A stretch of 64,000 nt of DNA from Desulfobacteraceae bacterium (GTDB lineage Bacteria; Desulfobacterota; Desulfobacteria; Desulfobacterales; Desulfosalsimonadaceae): positions 1-64,000 of the forward strand of contig QZKW01000044.1 in the NCBI GenBank assembly GCA_003599885.1. The letters run 5' to 3'. The notes under the pieces were generated by a model. That model worked only from the letters and a program-made list of their open reading frames with translations. It was not told where the DNA came from and searched no databases. Below, piece by piece: positions 46,508-55,312 of this stretch (its first letter is position 1; each line of letters begins with the position of its first letter). The translations under genes and the position numbers were made by a program.

Positions 46508-47041
46508 TCACAAAACCGATGAAACCGCCTCTTTGATTTCAGTTTTTTCAATATCCACCAGAATGTCGCCGGGCATCACCTTGTCGCCTTCGGCCACATT
46601 GACTTTCTTAACCGTCCCGTCAAAGGGCGCGTTCAGGGTGGTTTCCATTTTCATGGCGGAAACAATGACCACTGTCTGGCCTTTTTTTACGCTATCGCCT
46701 TCGACAACCGAAACGGCAATGACAACAGCCGGCATGGGTGGCGTGACTTCCGATGGACTCGATCCCGGTCCTTTTTTCCTTGTTTTTGTCTGTTCAACCC
46801 GTTCCGCGTCCTGCACAAAATAGGATTTTCCCCGGATCATGATGATTTTTCCATCATTCTGGTCACCCACATAGGCATTGATTCTCTGACCGTTTATAAC
46901 CAGATGCAGTTGGTGGTCATTGACCGCGGAAAAACTGACGTCAAACTTTTTTTCCCCGATAACCGCCTTGATTTTTTCCTCGCCGTCATTTTCCAGTTCC
47001 ACGGGAAAGGTTTCTTCATTTATTTTAAGCCGGTATTCCAT
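46508..47041 (-). CDS. Biotin carboxyl carrier protein subunit of acyl-CoA carboxylase
   Basis: 177 residues. The N-terminal half is a beta-rich domain like the linker of propionyl- and methylcrotonyl-CoA carboxylase alpha chains. The last 75 residues are a biotinyl domain with the biotin-accepting Lys in VSAMKMETTLNAPFDG. It would be biotinylated by BirA and carry CO2 from the biotin carboxylase to the carboxyltransferase. In most methylcrotonyl-type enzymes this part is fused to the biotin carboxylase; here it is separate and lies 18 bp downstream of it. Confidence 0.93.
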   Translation of the reverse strand: MEYRLKINEETFPVELENDGEEKIKAVIGEKKFDVSFSAVNDHQLHLVINGQRINAYVGDQNDGKIIMIRGKSYFVQDAERVEQTKTRKKGPGSSPSEVTPPMPAVVIAVSVVEGDSVKKGQTVVIVSAMKMETTLNAPFDGTVKKVNVAEGDKVMPGDILVDIEKTEIKEAVSSVL

Positions 47042-47059
47042 AAAAGTTGCTCCGTTTAT

Positions 47060-48553
47060 TTAAAGGCCATGCCGCCAGTGCCCCAACGTCTGCCAGGGCG
47101 TCGGGATCTCGTCATGGAGTGAAACCGTTTTCCTCATTTTTCGGGTGCCGCACATTTCATCCACAATAAAAGCGATTCGGGCGATATCGGCATCGGTCAT
47201 GTACGGTTTCCAGTTTGAAAAATGGGTATCAATAAAATCCGTAAAAACTTCTCCCCGGACAAAAGGCTCTGATTGCAGGACGTTCATCAGAAATTCAATG
47301 GGCGTTTTGATCCCCAGCACAATATAACTCTTCAATGCCTTGACCATTTTATGAATGGCCTGTTCCCGTGTTTCAGCATGAACGATCAGTTTTGAAAGGA
47401 TCGGGTCATAATCCACAGGCACGTCAAAACCGGAATATACCCCGCAATCATTGCGGATCCCCGGGCCTGAGGGCTCCTTCAGAAATATGATTTTACCCGG
47501 TGACGGGAAAAATCCGTTTTCGGGATCTTCGGCGTAAATCCGGCATTCAATGGCATGGCCGCGGCCTTTAATGTCTTCCTGCGTAAGCGCCAGTTTTTTA
47601 CCAGACGCGATTTCAAGCTGAAGACGGACCAGATCAAGTCCGGTAACCATTTCCGTTACCGGATGCTCCACCTGGAGACGGGTGTTGACCTCCAGAAAAT
47701 AAAATTTGAGGTTTTCATCCACCAGAAACTCAACGGTTCCTGCATTGACATATCCGGATGCCTTGGCCGCCGTCACCGCGGCCTGGCCCATTGCCTCCCG
47801 GAGCGCCGGAGTCAGGACTGAAGACGGGGTTTCTTCAATGATTTTCTGGTGCCTTCGCTGCACCGAGCATTCCCTTTCCAGCAGATGGATGGTGTTTCCG
47901 AACTGGTCCGCAAGCACCTGAAACTCAATATGACGGGCTTTTGTAAAAAATTTTTCCAGGTAAATCTCGCCATTGCCGAAGGCGCTCTTTGCCTCACGGG
48001 AGGCCGCTGCGCAGGCATCGGCCATTTCGTCAGACGATTGAACTATCCGGATGCCTTTGCCGCCGCCACCGGCCGTGGCTTTTATGAGAACGGGATATCC
48101 GAGTTTTTCGGCTTCTGCGGTCATGACACCGGCGTCCGCTTCCGTGCTGATCAGCCCCGGCGTCACCGGCACTCCGCTGTTTACCATGATTTTCCGGGAG
48201 GTTATTTTATCTCCTAAATCTTTAATCACTTTTGCCGGCGGACCGATAAAAATAACGCCCTGCTGATCGCATTTTTCCACAAATGCGCTGTTTTCAGACA
48301 AAAAACCGTAACCCGGATGAATGGCTTCAGCACCCGTTATTTTGGCGGCATTGATAATTTTATCCATATCCAGATAACTCTGCGACGGTTCGGAAGGCCC
48401 CAGATAGACGGCTTCGTCAGCGGAAAGCACATGCAGCGCTTTTTTATCCGCATCCGAATACACCGCCACGGTTTTAACCCCCATATCCCGGCAGGTATTG
48501 ATCACCCGAAGCGCGATTTCACCGCGGTTTGCAATGAGTATTTTTTTAAACAT
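47060..48553 (-). CDS. Biotin carboxylase subunit of acyl-CoA carboxylase
   Basis: 497 residues. ATP-grasp biotin carboxylase signatures: MFKKILIANRGEIALRVI at the start, ATAGGGGKGIRIV glycine loop, and EVNTRLQVEHPVTEMVTGLDLV. The ATG at 48553 has AGGGGGG upstream. A longer frame reaches 48727 but would overlap the carboxyltransferase gene heavily. It carboxylates the biotin of the separate carrier protein using ATP and bicarbonate. The chain ends after the BC domain with a short tail, so there is no fused BCCP. Confidence 0.94.
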   Translation of the reverse strand: MFKKILIANRGEIALRVINTCRDMGVKTVAVYSDADKKALHVLSADEAVYLGPSEPSQSYLDMDKIINAAKITGAEAIHPGYGFLSENSAFVEKCDQQGVIFIGPPAKVIKDLGDKITSRKIMVNSGVPVTPGLISTEADAGVMTAEAEKLGYPVLIKATAGGGGKGIRIVQSSDEMADACAAASREAKSAFGNGEIYLEKFFTKARHIEFQVLADQFGNTIHLLERECSVQRRHQKIIEETPSSVLTPALREAMGQAAVTAAKASGYVNAGTVEFLVDENLKFYFLEVNTRLQVEHPVTEMVTGLDLVRLQLEIASGKKLALTQEDIKGRGHAIECRIYAEDPENGFFPSPGKIIFLKEPSGPGIRNDCGVYSGFDVPVDYDPILSKLIVHAETREQAIHKMVKALKSYIVLGIKTPIEFLMNVLQSEPFVRGEVFTDFIDTHFSNWKPYMTDADIARIAFIVDEMCGTRKMRKTVSLHDEIPTPWQTLGHWRHGL

Positions 48554-48563
48554 GATGGCCCCC

Positions 48564-50180
48564 CTACATTCTGAAAACGCCGAATCCATATACATCATCC
48601 CTGATCGGTCCGTTGAGCGATGCGGATATGGCAAGCCCCAGAATATCCCTTGTCTTTGCCGGATCGATAATGCCGTCATCCCACAATTGGGACGTAGCGT
48701 AATAAGCGTTTCCTTCCTTGTGGGCATTTTCCATCACCGGCCCTTTAATAAACTGGATTTCTTCTTCAGTCATGGGAGGCTGCCCCAAGCGTGCTCTCTG
48801 ATCATTGGTGATGGTCACCAGCACACTGGCCGCCTGTTCTCCACCCATGACGCCGATCTGAGCGTTCGGCCACATCCACATGAATCTCGGAGAATAGGCC
48901 CGGCCGCACATGGCGTAGTTACCCGCGCCGAAAGACGCACCCACCACAACCGTAAATTTCGGGACTGACGCTGTCGACACAGCGTTGACCATTTTATGCC
49001 CATCTTTGGTAATGCCGCCCCGTTCATACTGACTGCCCACGATAAATCCATTGATATTCTGAAGGAATAAAAGCGGAATTTTTCGTTTGTCACAGAGCTG
49101 AATAAACTGAGTGGCTTTTTTGGCACTGTCTGAAAACAGAATTCCATTATTACCCAGAATGCCCACCGGATATCCGTGAATATGTGCCCACCCGGTCACT
49201 ATGGTCGAGCCAAACATTTCCTTGAATTCCAGAAATTTGCTGCCGTCCACGATGCGGGCGATCACTTCCCGGCAATCATAGGGTTTGGACAGGTCCGGAC
49301 TGACGATGCCATACAATTCCTTGGGATCATATAAGGGCGGTTCGGGTTCAACCATATTGAGTTTTGATTTTTCGTTTGCCGGGAGGTTCTTCACAATACT
49401 CCGAATAATCTGAATGGCGTGGGGGTCATCTTCCGCATAATAATCGGAAACACCGGAGTCAGTGCAATGGAGTTCCGGTCCGCCCAGTTCATTAGCGGAA
49501 ACCTCCTCTCCGGTTGCAGCTTTGACCAGGGGCGGGCCGCCCAGAAAAATAGCGCCATGCCCTTTGACTTGAACAATGTCATCACACATAGCAGCCCCAT
49601 ACGCACCACCGGCTGTGCAAAGCCCCATCACCCCGACGATCTGAGGAATTCCCATTTTAGACATCCTGGCCTGATTGTAAAAGACCCGCCCTCCGTCATC
49701 TAAATCCGGAAAAATTTCGGACTGCATGGGTAGATATGCACCTGCCGAATCGAGCAGGGATACCAATGGAAGACGATTTTCCATTGCAATGGCCTGACAC
49801 CGGAGGGATTTTTTGACCCCCATGGGATAAATGGACCCCCCTTTTATAGTGGCGTCATTGAGACTGATCATGCATTCCCGGCCTTCAATCACACCGATAC
49901 CGACAATGACCCCGGCCTTATGAATTTTGCCGTCATACATCCCTTTCGCGGCTAAAGGAGCGATTTCCAGAAACGGGGTATTTTTATCGAGCAGCAATTC
50001 CAGTTTCTTTTTTGCCGGAATTTTTCCGGATTCCTTCTCCCGGTCCAGCGCCTTTTTCGAGCGCTGATTCATGGCGATATCAAGCTCTCTGTTCAAATCT
50101 TCGACAAGGGCTGTCATTTCCTGAACATTTTTCTTATAGCCTTCAGAGTTCACGTCAATTTTGCTTTCAATGACTTCCAT
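48564..50180 (-). CDS. Acyl-CoA carboxylase carboxyltransferase subunit (methylcrotonyl/geranyl-CoA carboxylase beta-like)
   Basis: 538 residues, the usual length of MCC beta chains. Signatures: YGAAMCDDIVQVKGHGAIFLGGPPLVKAATGEEVSANELGGPELHCTDSGVSDYYAEDD, the oxyanion segment, and GASFGAGNYAMCGRAYSPRFMWMWPNAQIGVMGGEQAASVL. The last stretch is characteristic of methylcrotonyl-type rather than propionyl-type enzymes. It transfers CO2 from biotin to a 3-methyl-enoyl-CoA. It is the first structural gene after TetR. Methylcrotonyl-CoA and geranyl-CoA cannot be separated by eye. Confidence 0.93.
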   Translation of the reverse strand: MEVIESKIDVNSEGYKKNVQEMTALVEDLNRELDIAMNQRSKKALDREKESGKIPAKKKLELLLDKNTPFLEIAPLAAKGMYDGKIHKAGVIVGIGVIEGRECMISLNDATIKGGSIYPMGVKKSLRCQAIAMENRLPLVSLLDSAGAYLPMQSEIFPDLDDGGRVFYNQARMSKMGIPQIVGVMGLCTAGGAYGAAMCDDIVQVKGHGAIFLGGPPLVKAATGEEVSANELGGPELHCTDSGVSDYYAEDDPHAIQIIRSIVKNLPANEKSKLNMVEPEPPLYDPKELYGIVSPDLSKPYDCREVIARIVDGSKFLEFKEMFGSTIVTGWAHIHGYPVGILGNNGILFSDSAKKATQFIQLCDKRKIPLLFLQNINGFIVGSQYERGGITKDGHKMVNAVSTASVPKFTVVVGASFGAGNYAMCGRAYSPRFMWMWPNAQIGVMGGEQAASVLVTITNDQRARLGQPPMTEEEIQFIKGPVMENAHKEGNAYYATSQLWDDGIIDPAKTRDILGLAISASLNGPIRDDVYGFGVFRM

Positions 50181-50243
50181 GATTCTTTTCCTCAGTATCG
50201 ATCAATATTTTTTGCCATAATGCCTGAGTGTCGATTCAGGTTT

Positions 50244-50882
50244 TTAGGTCGACATTTTTTGGCACAGTAACGGGCAGCCGGGCGCCTCCGGCTTTTTTTG
50301 TATCAATTTCAGACAGACTTCAAACATCGGTTCAAATGCATCCATCAGGTTTTCCGGTTTTCCCCTGAGCAGCCAATTAATGACGATGTGTTCTAGTGAT
50401 CCGATCAGGGTGGCCCTTAAATAATAAGGGTCGATATCGGCATTGATCTCCCCGGACTCAACGCCTTCGCTGATGCAGCGGTCGACAATTTTCAGGTAAT
50501 CGCGGATTTCTTTATGTGCATCCGTATCGATGAATTTCCGGTTATTCTTGAGAATCAGCAGCAAGACGGCAGTAAAATCAGGATTTTCACTATAATACAG
50601 CAACTGCATATATAAGGTGGCGTGCAGCTTGTTCACCGCTCCCCGGACCAGCTTTAAATGAAAATTCAAATCTTCATGCAGCTTTTGCATGTGATCTCTG
50701 GGAATGGAAAACAAGAGATTTTCCTTGGTGCTGAAATACTCATACACAAAGGCATCTGATGCCCCGGCCGCCTTGGCGATTTCTGAAATAGTCGTTTCCT
50801 GAAACCCTTTTTCAGCAAAAACCTTTGCCGCAACAGCCAGTATCTGTTTTTTCCGGGCTTCCATTTTCTTTTTAACAACCAT
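50244..50882 (-). CDS. TetR family transcriptional regulator of the acyl-CoA operon
   Basis: About 212 residues. HTH: AKVFAEKGFQETTISEIAKAAGASDAFVYEYFSTKENLLF, followed by a helical ligand domain. ATG 50882 follows GGAAGGA with 6 nt spacing and is preferred to ATG 50909. It lies 63 bp upstream of the carboxyltransferase gene on the same strand. It probably represses the operon in the absence of an acyl-CoA effector (inference). An inverted pair TAAAAGTAA / TTACTTTTA lies upstream, too diverged from a standard operator to call. Confidence 0.88.
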   Translation of the reverse strand: MVVKKKMEARKKQILAVAAKVFAEKGFQETTISEIAKAAGASDAFVYEYFSTKENLLFSIPRDHMQKLHEDLNFHLKLVRGAVNKLHATLYMQLLYYSENPDFTAVLLLILKNNRKFIDTDAHKEIRDYLKIVDRCISEGVESGEINADIDPYYLRATLIGSLEHIVINWLLRGKPENLMDAFEPMFEVCLKLIQKKPEAPGCPLLCQKMST

Positions 50883-51338
50883 TTCTTTCCTTCCGGATTG
50901 ATTTTCCATAGTGATTCAAAGCCTGATATAAAAGTAACGGAGAAACTTATTTTAAATTTTATCTTCTCAATCTTTTTATTATGGTAAAAAAATATAGTTT
51001 CGCTTTTATTTTGTCAATAAAATATTAGCTTTACTTTTAAAATTTGAATAAAATTACGTCAACACAATCCATGCGCATAGAAATATTGATCATACCCACG
51101 GTCATTCAACCAGAATTCCAGAATAAAAAAACCGCCAATCCACACGAATCAAAAAAATGAGGAACAGCGCATATCCGGAAAATTCAATCGGCCTGGGAAG
51201 GCATCGCCAAATTGGTCTTTGTCCCGAATGATTTGATCTGGAAGTGCAATAACTGTTCACACACAAGCACCTGCAACGAAGAGTTATGGAAACCGCAAAA
51301 CTTGAACGTTAAACTTTTAAAAAAGGAGTCAAAAAGCA
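50883..51338. other. AT-rich intergenic stretch upstream of TetR
   Basis: 456 bp. It must hold the promoter of the TetR/carboxylase operon (minus strand). A 67-codon frame at 51212-51415 has CxxC motifs but no ribosome site and overlaps a better candidate. Nothing else definite is visible. Confidence 0.4.
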
Positions 51339-51620
51339 ATGAAATACAGATTAACTTTCACAGGCGGTGTTATAGTGGGCTTACTTACAGCCATTCGGAT
51401 AATTGCTTTAGATAAAGATGTCCTTGAAGCGGGGAAAGAATCACTCGGAAAGGATGAGGAGGAAATTACTCAAAAGGAAATCCAAACTGATGAGGGCGAC
51501 GATCACGATGAAGATGACATGAACCCTAAAGATCAAAACTCTGTAGAAAGTTCTCAGAAAAAAACTGATTCTGAAAAAGAGCTACCAGCAATCTGGCTGG
51601 TGGCCCAGCACTTTATTTAA
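51339..51620 (+). CDS. Small acidic protein with N-terminal hydrophobic segment (hypothetical)
   Basis: 93 residues. A hydrophobic N-terminus (FTGGVIVGLLTAIRIIAL) is followed by a very acidic stretch (DEGDDHDEDDMNPKDQNSVESS) and a hydrophobic end. AAGGAG lies 10 nt before the ATG. No family recognised. It lies just outside the integrative element, on the chromosome side of its left repeat. Confidence 0.45.
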   Translation: MKYRLTFTGGVIVGLLTAIRIIALDKDVLEAGKESLGKDEEEITQKEIQTDEGDDHDEDDMNPKDQNSVESSQKKTDSEKELPAIWLVAQHFI

Positions 51621-51743
51621 AAAAGAATATTTTTTGATTTGAATGGACATCCAGACATAACTAGTATTGTCCAAAACAGATAATTACAGGAGGTCAAGCG
51701 TATGCTCCCGAGATAAGCCTGGAGCGAAAAGTCCCACACCAAA

Positions 51744-51779
51744 TAAAAAAGGGTTTCCGCTAAAAGCGATAACCCCTTG
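51744..51779 (-). terminator. Rho-independent terminator, original tRNA-Arg terminator at left junction
   Basis: Read on the minus strand: a stem of about 12 bp (GGGGTTATCGC with GCGGAAACCC) with a TTTT loop and a run of six T. It directly follows the tRNA 3' remnant, as a tRNA terminator should. A close copy lies beside the intact tRNA-Arg at 61265-61301. Confidence 0.75.
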
Positions 51780-51785
51780 ATATTA

Positions 51786-51833
51786 ATGGCACGCCCGGAG
51801 GGATTCGAACCCCCGGCCTACGGATTCGAAGTC
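51786..51833. repeat. Left attachment site (tRNA-Arg 3' remnant)
   Basis: 48 bp matching 61308-61355 at 47 positions (G for A at one place). It includes the CCA end, acceptor strand, T arm and part of the anticodon arm on the minus strand, and stops in the middle of the tRNA. It is not a functional tRNA gene. Confidence 0.9.
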
Positions 51834-51952
51834 TCTTTTTTTGCCTGTCATGTTGTTTCATGTAATCTCATTTTTATCTTGATTTTATTACGAATTATCC
51901 TTATTATTCTTCATCTATAATCATCAAAGTTCATGCCATTTCATGAAAAAAA

Positions 51953-51971
51953 GTGGGATAGATGTGGGATA
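51953..51971 (+). promoter_or_regulatory. Putative integrase arm-type sites, left end
   Basis: Two direct copies of GTGGGATA start 11 bp apart, at 51953 and 51964, about 120 bp inside the left repeat. The same pair with the same spacing and flanks occurs at 61233-61251 at the other end. That symmetry suggests arm-type binding sites of the integrase N-terminal domain. Confidence 0.6.
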
Positions 51972-51992
51972 AAATGCAAAGGGGGTAAATAA

Positions 51993-53183
51993 TTGAAGCG
52001 AATAAAATCAAAATTCCCTGGTGTCCGATATCGTGAACATGAAACCCGAAAACACGGAATTAAACCCGATAGATATTTTTCCATCCGCTTTACCGTGGAT
52101 GGCGGGAAGAAAGAAGAGGGTTTAGGGTGGGCATCAGACGGTTGGACCGAAAAAAAAGCCAGTGAAAAACTTTCAGAGTTGAAAACAAATATTAGAATCG
52201 GGCAAGGTGCGCGTTCTCTTTCTGAACAACGTCAAATGTCTGAAGCCGTCCGGAAAGAAACTGAACGATCACAGTTGACAGTTTCTTGTGCCTGGGAAGG
52301 TTATTCGAAAATAGCTGCCAGTAAAAAATCATATGACCGTGAAGAAATGTTTTTCAGATTATGGATTCAACCAGGTATCGGTGCCAGAACTTTACCCGGC
52401 GTTGCTGCAATCCATCTTGAAAAAATAAAAAAAGTCATGGCGGATAATGGCATGGCTCCCCGAAGCATTCAATACTCTTTGGCAATTATCCGGCAATTAT
52501 TCAACTATGCAAAAAAACACGATCTCTTTCAAGGAGACAATCCTGTTAGTAAAGTATCGATGCCGAAATTCGACAACCGCCGAATGAGATTCTTGACTCA
52601 TAACGAAGCGGATCTGCTGCTGGAAGAATTACTCAAACGGAGCAAGCAAACTCATGACATGGCTCTTTTGTCACTATACACAGGCATGAGGGCTGGTGAA
52701 ATCTTTTCGTTGACCTGGGGCGATGTGGACGTTCTGACTGGCATTTTGACGTTGAGGAATACCAAAAATTCAAAAACTCGGTTTGCCTTCATGACAGATA
52801 AAATCAAAGCCATGTTTTTAAGTAGATCGTGTGGAAATGTAAATGACCTTGTTTTCCCTGATCGTAATGGTGGAAAAATTGTTCAGATATCAGAAGCGTT
52901 TACTCGAGGCGTTAATCAGCTTAAATTTAACGAAGGCGTAACAGATAGACGGTTTAAGGTGACGTTTCACACATGCAGGCATACATACGCTTCATGGATG
53001 GTTGAGAGCGGCGCGGATCTCTATGCAGTTAAAGAATTGCTTGGCCATAGCGATTTTAAAATGACGTCGCGCTACGCGCACTTGGGGCAAAATACTTTAC
53101 AGGCAGCAGTTCGGCAAATGGAAGCAATGAAGACAACTATCGGCACGGACATTGTGCAAATTAAGGAAGGTCAAAAACAATAA
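51993..53183 (+). CDS. int: Tyrosine recombinase integrase of the element
   Basis: 396 residues from TTG 51993, which is preceded by GGGGG at 7 nt. An N-terminal arm-binding domain (FPGVRYREHETRKHGIKPDRYFSIRF) is followed by a SAM-like core-binding domain and the catalytic domain. The full catalytic set is present: Arg233 (TGMRAGEI), His326-x-x-Arg329 (HTCRHTYASW), His352 (GHSDFKM) and Tyr361 (SRYAHLG). It recombines the attachment core in tRNA-Arg. It is transcribed inward from the left repeat. No separate excisionase of classical type is adjacent; the AlpA-like or tandem-HTH proteins could serve. Confidence 0.95.
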   Translation: MKRIKSKFPGVRYREHETRKHGIKPDRYFSIRFTVDGGKKEEGLGWASDGWTEKKASEKLSELKTNIRIGQGARSLSEQRQMSEAVRKETERSQLTVSCAWEGYSKIAASKKSYDREEMFFRLWIQPGIGARTLPGVAAIHLEKIKKVMADNGMAPRSIQYSLAIIRQLFNYAKKHDLFQGDNPVSKVSMPKFDNRRMRFLTHNEADLLLEELLKRSKQTHDMALLSLYTGMRAGEIFSLTWGDVDVLTGILTLRNTKNSKTRFAFMTDKIKAMFLSRSCGNVNDLVFPDRNGGKIVQISEAFTRGVNQLKFNEGVTDRRFKVTFHTCRHTYASWMVESGADLYAVKELLGHSDFKMTSRYAHLGQNTLQAAVRQMEAMKTTIGTDIVQIKEGQKQ

Positions 53184-53192
53184 TCCACTTAT

Positions 53193-53268
53193 TCCCGGCA
53201 TAGGTGGCGGCTGATCCCCGTCACTGAAAACCGCCTTCCCTGGGCGGCTGGCCGGGATACACCAGGGA
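53193..53268 (+). ncRNA. Structured leader with two crossing 7-bp stems
   Basis: TCCCGGC (53193-53199) pairs with GCCGGGA (53251-53257) and encloses GGCGG/CCGCC (53206-53210 with 53231-53235). TCCCTGG (53237-53243) pairs with CCAGGGA (53262-53268). The two 7-bp stems cross, so they form a pseudoknot or alternate. It lies between the integrase and the next gene, 21 bp before that gene's start. It could be a regulatory leader or a small RNA; expression is not shown. Confidence 0.35.
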
Positions 53269-53289
53269 CCGAAAAAGGGAACGGATGAT

Positions 53290-54015
53290 ATGAAAAAACC
53301 TTGGGAGGGAATGGAAACTTGGTACCGTATGCGGCACAGAATATCTTTTCAAAATTTTAAACCAGAGTGGGATAAATTTACAGATAAACCGTTCAATAAT
53401 GAAACTGCCATTGAATTTACGAAATGCTTTTTTAAAGTAAATAGATATTTACTTTATACTGATTTTCGATGTTACGTGTTGAATGATGCTCAAAAAGAAG
53501 AAGATCAAAAATTTGAAGATGACCATTTGTGGGAATATGCAACATCTTATATTCAATCATATATTCCGGATCGGACGCCTGAAGATTTAGAAATTGATCA
53601 ATTATTAACGATATGGGCGAAAACCGGACCTGGGCCAAATGAACGGGTGCGGAGACATTGTGTAGAAAAACTCGATGCAGGGCAAATGCTATCTCCTCCC
53701 CTTGCTCGGTTTGTTAATGATATCTTGATAGGTAGAAGCACTCCCATCTCCTCCAAAAAAGGGAAAGACCCTTCTTTTAACCGAAATAGAGATTTTTTAA
53801 TAGCCACAATAATTGATTACCTGCAATTTTACTTTGGATTTAAAGAGAGAGCTCACTATTCAGATAAGCGGTTTTATAACCCTCCGGCAAGCTGCGTTGA
53901 TGTGGTTGGCCTGGCTTTAAAATCTGATCCAGAGATTTGCCCTACCTTTGAAACGATCTTCAAAGCCTGGGGGAAATGGAAACCATTTTTTGTTAATTTA
54001 TTCCCGCTTTCATAA
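53290..54015 (+). CDS. Unrecognised element-encoded protein
   Basis: 241 residues, soluble, no signal peptide or membrane segment, rich in aromatic residues. I do not recognise a family. Notable phrases: LLTIWAKTGPGPNERVRRHCVEKLDAGQMLSPPLARFVNDILIG near 108-148, and RNRDFLIATIIDYLQFYFGF. Predicted helices dominate. It lies alone between the integrase and the AlpA-like regulator, the usual cargo position of P4-like elements. It could be a regulator, an inhibitor or a defence factor; nothing in the sequence decides. The 284 bp after it are AT-rich and gene-free. Confidence 0.75.
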   Translation: MKKPWEGMETWYRMRHRISFQNFKPEWDKFTDKPFNNETAIEFTKCFFKVNRYLLYTDFRCYVLNDAQKEEDQKFEDDHLWEYATSYIQSYIPDRTPEDLEIDQLLTIWAKTGPGPNERVRRHCVEKLDAGQMLSPPLARFVNDILIGRSTPISSKKGKDPSFNRNRDFLIATIIDYLQFYFGFKERAHYSDKRFYNPPASCVDVVGLALKSDPEICPTFETIFKAWGKWKPFFVNLFPLS

Positions 54016-54256
54016 TTTTTTTCATAATTTTAGATAGTTAATTTATTTTTTTGGAACGTTTATTCTACGGTCCATCATTCCCGCCTTTTTCTCCATAGTC
54101 CTTAGCCTTATATTCTTTCCTGACTTTCGCTTCAAAAATCTGTTCTTTTTTTTCCATTTTTCCATTTCCATTTGTCAAACAAAACTTCATTACTTTTCCC
54201 CGATTTTAATTTTTAAAAATGCCAGACTCCATCTCATCAAACATCATAATTGTTCT

Positions 54257-54271
54257 GTTATGATCCATAAC
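54257..54271. promoter_or_regulatory. Small palindrome upstream of the AlpA-like gene
   Basis: GTTATG ATC CATAAC has perfect 6-bp arms and lies 29 bp before the AlpA-like start, within an AT-rich promoter-like stretch. It may be an operator for the element's regulators. Confidence 0.45.
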
Positions 54272-54299
54272 TACTTATTTTTTAAAAGGAGAGTTTATT

Positions 54300-54596
54300 A
54301 TGCGTAGGGATACTTTTAATCAATGCGAAAAGAACAATCGTTCTTCTTGTGTGAGCGAATTTACGCCCGCCCGGAGGTTGGAGTTTTTGAAAGCAATGGC
54401 TGAAAAATGGCCGTCTGCAATCGTCGCAAGAACTGAGATTGAAAAGTTTTCGGGTGGAATGCTTAAAGGCCCTCACCTGGCAAACCTGGCTTGCCCAAAG
54501 GCCGGGGCTGTCGGTCCACCAAGCATAAAAATAGGGCGCAAAGTCGGCTACGAAGTATCCAGCCTGCTGTCCTGGATGGAGTCTCAGATAAAATAA
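54300..54596 (+). CDS. AlpA/excisionase-like HTH regulator
   Basis: 98 residues. The region from about 45 to 98 (VARTEIEKFSGGMLKGPHLANLACPKAGAVGPPSIKIGRKVGYEVSSLLSWME) reads as a MerR-like winged HTH of the AlpA/excisionase class. It has the helix-turn, a wing with a Gly-Arg-Lys tip and the final Trp helix. AAAAGGAG precedes the ATG. It is the first gene of the replication cluster. Such proteins control integrase or replication genes of P4-like elements and can assist excision. Confidence 0.7.
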   Translation: MRRDTFNQCEKNNRSSCVSEFTPARRLEFLKAMAEKWPSAIVARTEIEKFSGGMLKGPHLANLACPKAGAVGPPSIKIGRKVGYEVSSLLSWMESQIK

Positions 54597-54626
54597 CATG
54601 AAACACAAAAACAGGAGACAAAATCC

Positions 54627-54896
54627 ATGATGGATAAAAAATTTTTGTATGAAAAAATGATTGATCAGGCGTTGGATCTTCTCCAGGAGGAAGCCGGTAA
54701 AGACGCCACGTCCCTGGAAGCTGAAAAAACACTTCATGAAATTGTCTGTTTTTGCGCGGCAAGATTGCTGGGCAAAAAGCCCTACCTCGATGCCGATGTG
54801 ATCAAGGCAGCGATTATTGATTTTGATATTGATCAGGTCATTTGTGATTTGTGGTCAGAAATCGAATGCGTAGATTCAATTGGTCACAGGCTATGA
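54627..54896 (+). CDS. Small helical hypothetical protein
   Basis: 89 residues, mainly acidic helices (MIDQALDLLQEEAGKDATSLEAEKTLHEIVCFCAARLLG). No family recognised. It starts 30 bp after the AlpA-like gene with AGGAG upstream, and its stop overlaps the next start by 4 bp (ATGA). It belongs to the replication operon; a primase accessory role is possible but unproved. Confidence 0.7.
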   Translation: MMDKKFLYEKMIDQALDLLQEEAGKDATSLEAEKTLHEIVCFCAARLLGKKPYLDADVIKAAIIDFDIDQVICDLWSEIECVDSIGHRL

Positions 54897-55312
54897 AACT
54901 TATAGAAATTGATATCCGCCGGATTCTGAACCGGGAAAAAACCCTAAATTATTGGGGGATCGGTCCTTATGCCCTGGAAAAATCCCCGCCTGATCCTGGC
55001 CGCAAAATGTTGTTGGAGTATTGCGAAGAAGTAGAAGCGGCGTTGAAGTGGTTGGCAGGATCAGCCGGATATCACCGGAAAACCATCAATAGATATCATT
55101 CGAGTTATGGCCTGAAATGTATAGCGGAAAATATGACCGGGCAATATATTTCAAACGGCGCCATGATTACTGCGACTTTGATCATGGGTTTTCAATATGA
55201 GATTTTTCATTATGGGCCGAACTGCTGTTTTAATATTCATGAAAAATTCATCCGCCTGGCCGAAAAAAAAGCGGCTGGAGCATCAATCAAGAGGCCTTTT
55301 CTATGGCAGTAA
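54893..55312 (+). CDS. Hypothetical protein upstream of primase
   Basis: 139 residues starting MKLIEIDIRRILNREK, at an ATGA overlap with the previous gene. It contains a hydrophobic-aromatic stretch (ITATLIMGFQYEIFHYGPNCCFNIHEKFI) that could be a buried core rather than a membrane helix. No family recognised. Its end overlaps the primase start by 10 bp. Tight coupling suggests it works with the primase. Confidence 0.75.
   Translation: MKLIEIDIRRILNREKTLNYWGIGPYALEKSPPDPGRKMLLEYCEEVEAALKWLAGSAGYHRKTINRYHSSYGLKCIAENMTGQYISNGAMITATLIMGFQYEIFHYGPNCCFNIHEKFIRLAEKKAAGASIKRPFLWQ

Noticed and set aside
51212-51415. 67-codon frame with two CxxC-like motifs
   Set aside because: No ribosome site and it overlaps the better supported small gene at 51339-51620.
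51786-51833. Possible second functional tRNA-Arg
   Set aside because: Only the 3' half is present; the D arm and acceptor 5' strand are missing, so it is an attachment remnant.
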